A stretch of 64,000 nucleotides of DNA, taken from NCBI RefSeq assembly GCF_003254395.2, contig NC_037646.1, positions 7,225,881 through 7,289,880 of the forward strand, in the 5' to 3' direction. Source of the stretch: Apis mellifera. Taxonomy: Eukaryota > Arthropoda > Insecta > Hymenoptera > Apidae. Position numbers and translations under genes: made by a program. This document shows positions 47,401-59,345 of the stretch, in pieces (the first letter of the stretch is position 1; each line of letters opens with the position of its first letter). Below the pieces are notes generated by a model. That model did not search any database. It worked only from the letters and a program-made list of their open reading frames with translations, and had not been told where the DNA came from.

Positions 47401-48880
47401 GAAATTTTTTGAGTTATTTAGAATCTAAGTTTTAATTTATTTTGAGAAAGCACTCGAAAATTGAAAACATTCAAGTTGGCAAGAATTTTTCTATTTAATA
47501 ATCAAAATATTTAAAAACTGCACGTAACAATTTGAAATTTTTTTAAAGAAAGTTATTAGATAAATATCAAAATATATCATTTATCGTCTTCATAAATCTA
47601 AAAAGAGAGGAAGAGAAGGATTAACAATATTTCCTATTAAAAATTTCAATTTTCTTCATCCATCGAATAATTTTTTCGAATCCCATCCGAGATCAATTCA
47701 CACTCGAATCCGATCGAATTTATGATTTCCTTTTGCACATCGTTTTTCACTTTTAATTTATTATTATCTGGTGGAAAAAAAAAATATATATATTCTTGCA
47801 ATTGTCCAGAATACTGGGAGGAATTCAACCTCGTTAATCGGCACAAAGGACGACATTCCATTTCTTATTTATTTCCGCGGCATAATTTCAACTCGCTCGC
47901 AATAAAAACTCTTTTCATATCCTTTTAGTACTTTAACGGGGAGGGGGAGGGGGGGTTGAAACGCGCCGCAACAAAAGAAGAAAAACGCGTCTACGAATAT
48001 TTTCAACGAGACGCATTAACGTGCACAATATATGTGTACACATATATCTGTTCCACTTGATTCTGCTTCGATACTTCTTTTTTTCGCCCATTTAAACGAA
48101 TTCGAATGAATTCAAATTGACATTCAATTTTTATCTCTCCTGTTCCCTCTCTTTTTTCTTCCTTTTTCTCTTTTTTTTTTTTTATTGTCACTTTTTCCAT
48201 CTCGTTGAAACAGACAGTGAAATTTGTTTAATGAAATCGAAATTCTTTTTTCTCTTCCCGAGACATATTTTTTCGCGGAAAAAATAAATTAGAGTTTTTT
48301 TAAAAATAAAAAATTTCAATATTTATTTTTGAAAAAAAAAAGGGATAGGATATTTTAAGAAAGAATTATTTTTAAAGGGAAAGTATCATTCCGAAAGTTA
48401 GGGAACTGTTACGGAATATATAGTATACGAGATATGGTGAAATAAATTATGATACGATAAGCGGTATCGATTGGTGTCAACTGTGACAACGATTGATGCC
48501 ACTTCTTTATCCCCCTCAAAATCTCTTAAATCACCGCCCTGTCGATTTAAACATTTGTAGTCTTTTGCTCGATTAATTTCATGATGTTGTACTAGATCCG
48601 TGTTAACGAATGGATTGAAGAATGATAAAATATAACGAAGAGGACAATAAAAAAGGAAAAGAAACATTATAAACGGATATTTCAAGATTCGTTCAATTTC
48701 GTTTTAATCATTGGAAACGAAGGTTCGAAAATGAATAATTTAAGCGTCTGATGATGATGAACGACCCGGTCTTGAATCGACGATTTTCTTCAAAATTCAA
48801 TTATAAATTCGTACAAATAAAATGAAATGAGGTATAAACAAAATGAAGTTCGTATAAATAATCGTTCCGTCGCGTTATTT
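44460..48880. other. long interval with no supported gene
   Basis: Mostly A/T-rich. CpG-richer segments lie at 44870-45080, 45950-46200 (with GGGGGGGCGGGG near 46131), 46830-47130 and 47200-47310. A G-run segment GGGGAGGGGGAGGGGGGG lies at 47939-47956. No exon with two good splice sites was found. Confidence 0.4.
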
Positions 48881-48887
48881 AATTTAA

Positions 48888-49190
48888 ACGCGAAAAACGA
48901 AATAACGTAGCTTTCATATCAAACACCGCGCAATTTTCACGCTGGAAATTTCACAAAATCATCAACGGTACCGTTACGATCGGTGTAAGGTTGCTCGGCC
49001 ACAGGCGTCCAACTTCTTGAAATTCAATTAACCTCATATAAATTCGTAATAAATGGAATTCCGCTGTAATTTAAATGCAGAAGAACAAAATAGCGCAGTT
49101 TTCAAGTATCGAATATCGTGCAATTTCACGGTGGAAATTCCACGAAATCGCCGACGGAACGATCGGCGACACAGGGCTGGGCGCTTCCGC
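48888..49190. repeat. diverged two-copy duplication, ~188-bp offset
   Basis: GCGCAATTTTCACGCTGGAA near 48928 corresponds to GTGCAATTTCACGGTGGAAA near 49117. Both continue through TTCCACGAAATC/TTTCACAAAATC, a (A/G)ACGG(A/T)AC word and CGATCGG. The second copy is more GC-rich and continues into a GGCTGGGCGCTTCCGCGGCC block. The divergence suggests an old duplication, with one copy perhaps under different constraint. Confidence 0.6.
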
Positions 49191-49300
49191 GGCCGAGGCG
49201 GGGCGCCCCTTTAAATTCAAATTTTCCTCGTTCTGCAGTAGCGAACGCAGAAATTGGACGTTAACGTTTATTGGACGTCCCCTTCATTATCATTCCCCTT
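49120..49300. promoter_or_regulatory. CpG-rich core after the duplication
   Basis: Short, strongly GC-rich block with CCGCGGCCGAGGCGGGGCGC. It is the richest CpG cluster near 49 kb. A promoter or enhancer is possible, with no direction evidence. Confidence 0.2.
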
Positions 49301-49488
49301 ATTTAACTCGTAATCATCGAAATAAATATCACGCTCGCGAATTTTCAAGAAATTTTCATTTTCCAAATTATATATTCGAATACGGAAAAAAAAAAATCAC
49401 GAATCGAGAAAATTTCTGCTACGTCTTGAAATTTTTTTTCAGCAACTTCTTAACAATATCTCAAAGAAGAAGAATTTTTCAATCGAGA

Positions 49489-49490
<2 letters not shown>

Positions 49491-49534
<44 letters not shown>

Positions 49535-49548
49535 AAGAAGAGAGAGAG

Positions 49549-49595
<47 letters not shown>

Positions 49596-49725
49596 AAAAG
49601 ACAGAGAGAGAGAGAGAGAGAGGAAGAGAGAGAGAGAGAGGGAGAGAGAAAGAGGAAGAGGGAGAGATGAGGAGAGAGAAGAAGAGAGAAGAGAGAAATC
49701 AGAGAGAGAGAGAAAGAGAGAACGA
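49491..49725. repeat. ~230-bp polypurine tract, imperfect (GA)n
   Basis: The plus strand is almost entirely A and G, with GA units broken by GAAGAAAGAAGA, GGAAG and one ACAGA. It gives spurious Arg/Glu-rich (plus, 49075-49815) and Ser/Leu-rich (minus) frames. It is long enough to adopt triplex (H-DNA) structure in principle. Confidence 0.95.
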
Positions 49726-49829
49726 GGAACGAAAATTCGCACGTGTCGAGTACATTTATCAATTTTTGACAAAGTCGAACTGAAGGAATTAACTGATTAC
49801 CAAACTATCGTATAAAATCATCTGGTAAT

Positions 49830-51290
49830 AATAATAAATCATATAGAGTTTATATATATAAATGTATGACTTTATATATATAAATATATCTCGTATATTT
49901 ATATGTAAATGAGGTCGAGAACGGTGTTTCGATTCTGTTTTGTTTAGTTCCCCTTCTTAAATCGACGCGCGACACGACACTGCGAGCTCAGTACAGCAAA
50001 GACATCGACACAATACACATATATATCGTGGTTTATTCCTATTTTTCTTTATTAAATATATTTTTTCTTGTTGTTTTGTGGTCAAATTATTTCACAATCA
50101 ATTTATATATATTTTTTATATAATATTTTGAATTTTATTCTTTTTTATGAATATTTTTTACATTTTTTTCGATTATAGAAACACGTGAATTAATAGTTTA
50201 AATTTTTATGGATTGAACAAATAAAATAAGGGTCTGTTTTAATTAATTTAACCAATATATATTTTACTTTTTTTTTTCTTTTCACGATATAACGAGTATT
50301 GTGTAAATTTTTTGATTACAGGTAAAAATTACGAATTTTAAGGCGAATATATTTCGATAAAAAATTTCCGATGAAACAAAGGAGTAATTATTGCATCACG
50401 CGTCTGTCTTTGATGCGACTTCCGTTTGGAATATTTCGTAACAAAGAAAGTAATTTAAAAAAGCAATGAAAATAAATTGATTATCGATAGATAATCGTTA
50501 AAGAATTGGGGAAGAATTGAATAATTTAAATAATTATACCGTCAAAATTAAAATAAATGTAAAGTCGAGCATGAAATACTATCGTGACTGAAAAAAATAT
50601 TATCGAATTCCTATGAAAATGTCTTCCTTCTAGTTAAGAAATAACGGCAAGAAACCAGGCTAACGATCACCACAGCCTATATCTTCCGCCTTTCCTTATT
50701 GGTCCATTATGCACGTCTTCAACGATTTCGTCTTCACGACTCGGATATTCCAGCCAGATTGCTTTAAGTATCGGCGTTTAACTGTCGGTATATGGGAATC
50801 GGCTTTTATCCCTAGAATGGATGCTTTTCTTTGTCCATCGAATCTTAGAATTGTGAGAGAGAAAGAGAGAGAAGAAAAGAGGGAAAGAGAGAGAAAAAAG
50901 GAAAGAAAAAAGAAAAATTACGTGGAAAAAGTAAAAAGAATAAATTTGTAAGATAAAAACGTGTCATTCTTTTAAAAAAAAAATTTAATCATTAAGAAAT
51001 AACATTGTTACCCAACTTTTTTAATAATCGAGAAGAAATTCGAAATTAAAGTTAGAACTCAAAGTGAAAATTGTGGCGGTGAAGAACTCTTAGGATAAAA
51101 ATATTTTTTGTAGATACTTGTAATTAAGGAATGGTTCTTTGTACGTGTCAGTGGAGCTAAAACTCTAAGGAAATCTAAAGGAAAGATTAAAGAAAAAACT
51201 ACGTTTTATAATTAAACTTTACGAAGGGGAAAAAAATATATGTATATATAAATGTTACACAATTAAAATTTACTCCAAAGCAACTCGATA
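49830..51290. other. AT-rich interval, no gene seen
   Basis: TATATATA runs near 49850-49900 and 50020. A GC-moderate island at 50640-50830 precedes a purine-rich stretch at 50855-50940. No exon is supported. Confidence 0.5.
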
Positions 51291-51340
51291 ATTAAAAACT
51301 CCGGTTACCTTTTGAGAGAAAAAAGAATTTTTTTTTTTTA

Positions 51341-51503
51341 ATAAAATCCAAACTCAGATAAAACATCTTCCACAATTTTCTAATTATTAACAAAAGTTGT
51401 AATAGTTCTGTTTCTTGCTTAAAGATTTTTAAAAAATAAAATCCAAACGAAACGCGATCCAAACTTTCTCGCAAATCTATCGCAATTTTCTAATTATTAA
51501 CAG
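51341..51503. repeat. diverged tandem duplication, ~110-bp offset
   Basis: CAATTTTCTAATTATTAACA occurs at 51373 and 51483, and AAAATCCAAAC at about 51343 and 51439. The sequence between is partly alignable. Confidence 0.65.
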
Positions 51504-51509
51504 AAACAG

Positions 51510-53459
51510 GTTCTGAAGTTCTTGCGAAATAATCTTGCGAGTAATATTCTCGTTTAAAGGATTGCACTCGAAAACCAGAAAGAAGGAAAAATTCTAATTA
51601 CCCGTCCCACCTCTCCCCAAGGGAATTGGGTTAAGGTGTTAAGATTTTCTTTCCCGTTTCATACAACGGTATAGAAACTTTGCCATCCCTCGTATCTTCT
51701 AAGTTTAATTACAAAATAGATCTTGGCAACCTGACCTCCCCTCCCAAAACTTATAAACTTTCTTAACTCGATAATTGCATAAGTTTCAACATTTATTACG
51801 CAACTTTTAACGCGTGCTTTTGTTTCGTTATGTTTATCAAACCCGTTCCACTCCCACCGTTAATTTCATTATTCGCGATATCTGCCGCAATTTCCACATT
51901 GGAGTGCGACGACAAACGTTGTGTTTGACAAACGATTCCAAAACGGGTTTGAAAACACGCATATAGCGCGTCAAGAATGGAAGAAAAACGATTAAATATG
52001 GAAATGTTCGAGTGTAATTCGCGAGACTGATAATTCTTTGATTGTATTTAACAATGCAATTTTGAGAAAGAAAAGAGAAAAAGGAAATATTACATATTTT
52101 ATGAAATGAGTTTTAATTTCGTGGATTTGTAAAGTTTTAAGAGTGTATAGAGTTTACATCATTTGTGCAGAATATCTTTTTCGAACGTTTCTTGAGACGT
52201 GACCCACTTTTAAAGAAAGAACTCTGCATTCTCTTCACTTTGAATAATTAAAAACGCGAAAAGTGCAACGATTATATTATATAATTACGTTAAAAATATT
52301 ATCTATTTTTCTAATTTTTAATTTGTAATTAAAAATTAGAATAATAAAATTATGTTCTATGATATATTTGAAAAAATCTCGAAAAATTTTGTTATATTTA
52401 AAAATATAAATTTCCAGAAATTATCGCGTTTATACATTTGCCATCGCGATTTATCACTTTAAAGATTGAATCAAAGATTGAAAATGAAAATTATATGTAG
52501 AGATATTCTAAAATTCTGTCATAAGAAATATAAAATACTTAATATAATATATATAATTGCGAATAAAAATAAATAGTACAAAAATGAAATTTAGAATATG
52601 TCTATCACCGTCCACGTAAACATTTCGACCTGAAATTTTTAACTTCATCCTCGATATTCATAAATTAAAAATATCCGCAGCCATTTTTAACCAGCCGGAT
52701 CTTTCATCCTTCACATTTTTATCCTTTTCACCGCATTTCTCGCTGTAAATTGCGCCGACAGATGAACGCGTGGATGAAATCGTATCGACACGTATCGGGG
52801 GGCCGAGTTAAATCAGGCATATTCAAAGGGGATCAAAGTTGTCCGACATTTTCCAGCTGCGTGATATGATTAATCGTTCGCGTTCTTCCCCGCCATTCCG
52901 TAAATTTCCATTATGGAAATTTATTTCGACACACGAAAACTGGGATACTTTAATATTTATCGAGCGTGTCGCGTCGAGCGCCAATAATATTTAGCATATT
53001 CCGAATAACAGTTATCGATAGAAGTTTTCCACAACGGAACGAAACCGTCACGAATCGGAATTAGTTTGTTTCGATCCTCCCTTTTTCGAAATCAATTTCC
53101 AAGCGATCGCTTCGAAAAGTTTGTTAACGGCACGGAAAATAAGTAAATGGATGCCGGATAATTAATTCATACCAAGTTGAAATCAATTAAGAATTTATTT
53201 AGGCGAAGAGTATTTCCCTATGTATCGATTTATACCACTTGAAACTATTTTATCCCTGTTCCCTTATGTATAACGCGATTTTGGAAAAGTTTAACACGAG
53301 TTTCGACATGATTTTCGTATTTAGTTCGATACGATTTTCGTATTAGTTTCATCTCATTTCAAATTTAGAATTTTGTTATCAGAAAATTATCGAAAACAAG
53401 GATTAAATTATGCTGAGAATTTTGAACGGATTAATAAACATTTGTTTCGATTTTAGATT
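51510..53459. other. mixed interval, no supported gene
   Basis: 51590-51960 and 52690-53120 are GC-moderate, the second with GTATCGGGGGGCCGAG near 52793. 52240-52620 is A/T-rich. No splice-bounded exon was found. Confidence 0.4.
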
Positions 53460-53499
53460 AGAATTTTAAGAAACATTTCTAACGTGACGCTTTTTAATT

Positions 53500-53960
53500 A
53501 CTCTCTCCGCTTTGCTTAACGTATTACACCCTCTCAATCTGTTTTGTTCCACTCTGCTGTCAAGGCGTGGAAACATCATTCTATCCCGCCTAACTACACA
53601 AGGTCGTGATACTATTTGTCCAACTAAACACGATCCCCACTCGTCCACTCGTCCGGCCGCGTAATGTCTTCGCCCTGGCTACGTACAAATCCAACGTCTG
53701 ATCAAATATCTCGTATAATCTACTTGTCTTGACCACATACTAGGTGTCGTAACACGCTGGTTTGGTTACACACTCTATATAATCTACTTGTTTGGTCGTG
53801 CACCAAAATACCCTACTTGTTTCGAAGTTTCGTGCGCCCCTGTGTCGCTTGTCCAACAGTGCGCGCACACGCGTACCCGTTCAATTCGATTCCAAAGTCC
53901 TCCGTCGCGCCATAAACGTGCCTGTTCTACACGTTTTCCTGCATACGGACCCGCACCACT
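53500..53960. repeat. degenerate CTACTTGT-type repeat region
   Basis: TATAATCTACTTGT is followed by C/T-rich bases at 53715 and 53777 (62 bp apart). Further variants are CTACTTGTTTCG near 53812, CTATTTGTCCAAC near 53611 and GCTTGTCCAACAG near 53847. The composition is unlike the flanks: few A runs and many isolated CG and GT words. It may be an old tandem array. Confidence 0.45.
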
Positions 53961-54518
53961 TATGCGATCCGTTACTATGGTAAATTATTTATCGAACAGA
54001 GCACCACGTATTAAATCATTGAAATTGAATCATTAAATCATTATATGCGTGGTTTTTGATCGATAAAACGGTTAAATGTTTTTTTTTATAGATTATTTTA
54101 CGAGAATTAAAATTATTATTTTTTTTTTTTTTTAGAAAGGAAGGAGAGACGAATTGATGGAGCATTGAAAAAGTAAAACAAGTAAATGGGAACGGAATAA
54201 ATTGTTATTCAATTGGACGAAAGTAATGCTTTTGGGATCGTAAAATATTTTGAGATATGGATAATTAAAAAAGGGATCGTTTCTCGTAATCGAAATTAAA
54301 ACTTTAAGTGGAACAATTAATCCCTTTTAAATTAAAACGTATCTCGTCCAATATTTTTCATTTTATATATCTTTGACAGTTTTATATTATGTAATAAAGG
54401 AAAAGATATTATATCATAAGGAAGAATAAAAGTGTAAAATACATTTTATTATAATCCATTTATATTCATTTTTATGTCTTCCATTATAATGTAGAAGTTT
54501 TACAGTCGTAAGTAATTA

Positions 54519-54580
54519 GGTCGATGAAAGGAAGTAAGTAATAGCTTACTTTGACCAAAAATATGAAAATTTTCTGGTCA
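54519..54580. repeat. two adjacent hairpins
   Basis: First: AAGTAAG (54532-54538) with CTTACTT (54545-54551), inside GGTC/GACC (54519-54522, 54553-54556). Second: TGACCA (54552-54557) with TGGTCA (54575-54580), extended by AAAAT/ATTTT with one bulge. They share TGACC and so are mutually exclusive folds. Confidence 0.5.
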
Positions 54581-54589
54581 GACTATGTA

Positions 54590-56340
54590 TATATATAGAT
54601 ATTCATGTATGAATATTCATAAGATAAAGATTGATCTTAAAAATATTCATTAATCTATTAATAATAATTGATAATAATTTACAGTAAGAACGAGAAATAA
54701 TGTAATTTTTCTTAATTTAATTACAAAGTAAAATCGTGCGTTTCTATTTATCAAAGTATACATCGTTCCACTATATCTGGCGATAACTCATGCTCGTACG
54801 TCAACTGACTGACAAGATATCGTTTCGTATTATTTGCCTGACAAACCGTAATACATTACTACTTTACTAAGGATAAAACCTAACATGATTGTCTAATGGA
54901 TTTTTAACGTTGCAATTTACGTTCATACTCTTTCTCATTAAACTTTCCTCTGGTAAGAATAATAGTCTTGAAAATAGTACATAGCTTAACAAAAAAAAAA
55001 AAAAAAATTAAAATTTAAACGAATCGATAAATTTTACACGCGAAAATCTCTCTTCCTCGACTCAAAGAAATTTAAACGCGAAGTTGAATGAAGCAAGAAT
55101 CGTCCGCATTGAAAATAAGCGCAATGCAGCATCGCGTGACCGTCCGACACGCTTTTGAAAACTCTAAATTCCTGCCCGTATTTTATCCCACGATGAAAAG
55201 TCGCGGAGACGCATCTGGCGGGTCCGCAGTGGCGAAAAGCGTAATTTGCCGGACGACAGGATGGCGCGCGCGTCGCGTCGAGTCGGGTCGGGTGAAATTT
55301 TTAATTCCTTGCGAGGAGACGCGGAGGAAACGCCGAGCCTCATTTTTTTTCACGAGGCAATTACACCCGCGCATAATGGATGCGTGGAGATGCGGAAAAG
55401 TGACGATGAAAAAATATCTAGCAGTGGGAACGAATATTTTCTTCAGCCGAAAAAAAGAAAATCTTTATCGAATATCGACTCAAATAGAAAAGATAAAATT
55501 GAATGTGTTAATATTTTTTTAATTGTTGAAGATACTCTCGATGCGGTACAAATGAGCAAGGCATAATTTCCTCGAAAGCAATTTTCCAAGATTTTCAATT
55601 GTATTCAATCTAATAGTTGGAAGGAAGAGCAACGAAATATTTCGAAAAGAATTTAAGAAGATCGATGAAATTGTGATCCTGGAATAATTTTCGAGCCGCA
55701 AAAAAGTTTGACTATTTATTTATTCTCCTAAAATCGAAAGAAAGGAAAAAAGTATTTGATTTTTCTTCGAGATAGAAGGATCTAATGAAACTGATTTGAT
55801 AAAATTAGGCTCAGTACTCCGACAGTAGCAAGCTTAGAGTATAAAGAAGAAATGAACTTATGGAACGGGTGGATTTTAAGCCGGGAAAGCAGTAGAAGTG
55901 GCCGAGAGTTAAAAATTAATTTTTCCCGTGGTAGGATTAATGCAAATGTCTGTGCTTTTCCTTGACTAAAATCTTTTCTCTCTCTCTCTTTCTCTCTTCC
56001 TTTTTTTCCCCTCCACATAAAAGTCCTCTTTTATTATTTAAGCTGGCTGTACGAGCAACCAACCCTTTTCGCGTTTCCGCCATGCATTCCTGTAATTATT
56101 TTTCGAGCAATATAAATATATTGTAATAAAAATTTATTTGACGTGATAAATTTACCGATTGATTCGACATTGGTGTTGCTTTAAAAAATATTGGTGGAAA
56201 AAATATTTCGCGCGTTTAATATACGTTCTAGCGTAAATATTCGTAGCGGATATCAATTTTCGAGAAAAAAATTAATGGAATTTCAGTGTGAAATTCCCAG
56301 TGACGAAATATTTGAAATATATATATATCATCCGTGTTGC
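54590..56340. other. AT-rich interval with one CpG-rich patch
   Basis: 55080-55420 is CpG-rich (GGCGCGCGCGTCGCGTCGAG near 55263) with frames open on both strands and no family motif, including a 144-codon plus frame at 55088-55522. The rest is A/T-rich. (TC)n runs are near 55978-55995. Confidence 0.4.
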
Positions 56341-56350
56341 TTTATTACAG

Positions 56351-56426
56351 GGAGCATAACTGTGGAAATTCGAGAAGAGACGAAGATAGCGAAAGAAAAG
56401 ATACTTTATCGTGCGTTTCCAACCTG
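56351..56426 (+). CDS. candidate 76-nt internal exon
   Basis: An acceptor GTGTTGCTTTATTACAG ends at 56350. CTG is followed by GTAAGTTTC at 56427, a full consensus donor. Two frames are open throughout. One gives SITVEIREETKIAKEKILYR and then AFPT, a charged helical-looking stretch, and the other gives a Ser/Asp-rich peptide. In a 76-nt exon openness is weak evidence. I recognise neither peptide. There is no partner exon within easy reach. Confidence 0.3.
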
Positions 56427-56429
56427 GTA

Positions 56430-58102
56430 AGTTTCAATGCCTGCCATTCATCGTTCCACAATAGAAAAATAACATTATTCGATACAAAAATTTCCTTACT
56501 AACCGGATAAAAAAAATCCATTCTCGTGAATGGATCGCAGATGTTCGTACATTTATAAGAAATTTAAAGATTCGGTTTCTTTTCTTCTTCTTTTAATCAA
56601 TTACGAAATACGTATATATATATTTCAAGGAAAAATTATTTCCATATGATTAAAAGATATGTTTAGAATTATAATTAAAGTATGATAAAAAAAACGAGTA
56701 AAACACGCAAGTATAACAATTTTAAATTCGACCAAATAGTAATACAATGAAATATAAATTAAAATCTCGAAACCGATCTTCCGTTAAAAGAAATTAAATT
56801 AAATTCCATATTTATTTAAAATATTCATTCACATTATACAAAACATATATACGTAAGAACTCATTGAAATATTTTTCACGATCGTATCGCATCATTTATT
56901 TCAATATCCAACGACAAAACTTTTCGCGCACAAGAGTCACGATTGTCGAAAGAGCGATGCGCCACGCGAATATTCCAATTTCAAAAGTTGCGCAACCGAG
57001 AAGAATCGTGTCTCGATTTCGCAGCTGTGACCCATGAAATTCATCGAGATTCTCGAGAGACCCGTTCTTTTTCAACCTCGAAAACGAAACGTTCCCTGCA
57101 ATTCATTGTTCGCCACACGTGTGTATAAAATATGATGATATAAAATCTTTGTATCTTCGAGTCGTTGTTTAAGAAATTGTCCGATAATTCGTTTTGACTT
57201 CAGCCAGTTCGTTAATTTCTCGTCTGCTTCCCATCCACCCTTCTCCCTTTGAATTCAAAGCTAAAGCCAGCCAGTTACCAACTCCCCTACTACTCCTTTC
57301 TCCCTCTAAGAGAAGTCTGACAACACACTTGCCTTTTCCACTTTGCCGCCATTGTGGCTCCGCCAACTACTGAACATCGTGTCCTGGCAGTTGGGCGAAG
57401 TTTCTTGATTGTTGCGAGATAAATTATGAATAATAACGTCGACGATATCCTCCGGCTATCCTTTGATTAATTGGAATTGCGATAATAAGGAATTTGGAAG
57501 AGGTAAGATTTTTTTTTAAGGATCTTTCAAGAAAGATAGAAACGGAAAGGGTTTAATCAATGAGTAATCTATAATTATTAAGAAAGATCTTAAAAAATGA
57601 AAGAATTGAAAAGAGTTTATGATACGTTATTAACCAATGAACATTGTAATTGATGTGACAAGAAATTTTGAAGAGAAACGTAATTATCGATTCTGTGATT
57701 ATCGAAAGAAATCCTAAGAATTCTAAGAATTTTTCAATGAGAAATTATCACTCAACGAGACCGTGCTCGATAAACAAAACAGGGTAAAATTTTGATAAGA
57801 ACGTGAAAAAATTACGAATTAAATATTTGAGTTTAACAATCTTTGAAAATTCAAGAATATTTACAGAATTAGTCGCAAACATTTCGATTAATTCGTCGAA
57901 GTTTTTTACAGGGATAGCAAGGATCCAATCTCATAAACCCCGAGCAATTTGATCGCGATCTCGATTAATCCCGAATTTCTAGATTTCCGGGATTCTCAAG
58001 GAGGAAGGAGAAGAGGGAAGAGGGGGAGGGATAATTGAACAGGGTCCAATGCATGTCGGATAGCCAGAATTTTCAGCCGGCCACCTAATTCAACGCGAAT
58101 CG
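56430..58102. other. interval with no supported gene
   Basis: 56930-57130 and 57200-57380 are GC-moderate. 57500-57900 is A/T-rich. 57940-58100 contains GGAAGAGGGGGAGGG and precedes a GC-richer patch. A donor-like GTAAGATTT follows GGAAGAG at 57504 with no good acceptor upstream. Confidence 0.4.
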
Positions 58103-58191
58103 ATGTCTCGACTCCGAAACCGATGCCAGGAAACAGACCTCCCCTCCCCCCCTTGCATTTCAGACACTCCTACGTGTTTCCTGTTTAACAG

Positions 58192-58297
58192 ATTGCCCCT
58201 GTTCCACGAATCGTCAGCGTTTAGCTCACGGGATTATTCAGATTATGCTTTCGATCCCGATTCCGATTTGGAGGGGAAGAAAATTTTCCTATCGTAA
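58192..58297 (+). CDS. possible terminal exon with acidic C-terminus (weak)
   Basis: CTACGTGTTTCCTGTTTAACAG is a fair acceptor. The following frame is open for about 34 codons, ends in an acidic tail (DYSDYAFDPDSDLEGKKIFL) and stops with TAA. No family recognised, no upstream partner exon seen, and the surrounding patch is GC-richer, so chance is likely. Confidence 0.13.
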
Positions 58298-58879
58298 TCG
58301 ATAAATCTATCTGAGCGTATATAAGTGAGTATAATATAATTTGTTGGTGAACCGGGATGAAGATATTTGCAAATTTATAAGAAACTTCGACGTTTAAATT
58401 ATGTGTATTTTTTAACGCGAAGGGTGGAACGATTTTCCTTCTTGGAACTATTTTTTTTTTTTTTTAATTATATTCACGAATAGATTAGCGTAGTAGTTTA
58501 ATTATCATATAAATGACTCTGATTAAAATACAAGTCACAATGATGATAAATCCCCTTGCATAATAACGAGTTTGATTACAATATAATTTTAAACTAGTCA
58601 AGTTTTTATATTAGTATAAGAGTACTATCATTTCCAATATCGACAAAATTAAGAATAAAATTCTCGATCTTCTAATCGCGTAACGTGATTAATATTAAAA
58701 CACGTAGCTTTGTAAACAAACGATTAATAAAACAAAAAATTCGCAATCTCGCAATGTTAACACACGTGTATTATACGTTGTTAACGAAAACAAAACAAAA
58801 CGACAACAATTTCGCAACAACGTCGATACACGAAACGACAATATTTTCACAAAATCGAAACATTATTTTCTTTGTTCGA

Positions 58880-58903
58880 AGAGAGAGAGAGAGAGAGAGA
58901 GAG
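58880..58903. repeat. (GA)12 microsatellite
   Basis: Perfect tract followed by GCGCGATC. Confidence 0.95.
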
Positions 58904-59190
58904 CGCGATCATTCGACACCGAAATGGTAAACACCGTGACGTTATTCAATATTTGGATGTTAAAACGTTTCGAATGGGAAGCGCGATCTCCTTTAACAAC
59001 GCCAGAGGGAAAATTGCACGCGGCCGTTGAAAATTTCGAGCACGGCAAAGTGTAATACAATGCGCTCACGTTCCGCATAAATCCGACCAATTTTTCCGGG
59101 GATCGCGGGGCGCAATAAACATTGATCAGTTCCTCGTTTCCCCCGTGACGGTACAAAATAGCTGTGAAAACGAATACGAAAGTCGATTCG

Positions 59191-59345
59191 CCGATTGATC
59201 GCCATTTCCCATCCGAGCCTACGCTTTAAGACGCGTACGTGATGCGGAAACGCATCGTTCGAAATTTCATTCCCCGATTGATCGCCGTTCCTACTCGTTT
59301 CTGGCCTATGCTTCAACACGCGTACGTGACGTGGAAACGCCTCTT
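59191..59345. repeat. two-copy tandem duplication, 83-bp period
   Basis: CCGATTGATCGCC begins both copies, at 59191 and 59274. Both contain a CCTA(C/T)GCTT word, then (A/C)ACGCGTACGTGA(T/C)G and GGAAACGC. Substitutions are scattered but the ACGCGTACGTGA core is conserved. Frames at 58993-59355 (minus) and 59239-59562 (plus) run through it and show the duplication as a protein repeat, but neither resembles a known family. Confidence 0.75.

Noticed and set aside
48745..48790. Possible hammerhead ribozyme core (CTGATGA)
   Set aside because: The required GAAA and cleavage-site arrangement is absent; it is a GATGAT slippage run.
49075..49815. 246-codon plus-strand open frame
   Set aside because: More than half is Arg/Glu from an imperfect (GA)n tract; the rest has no recognisable features.
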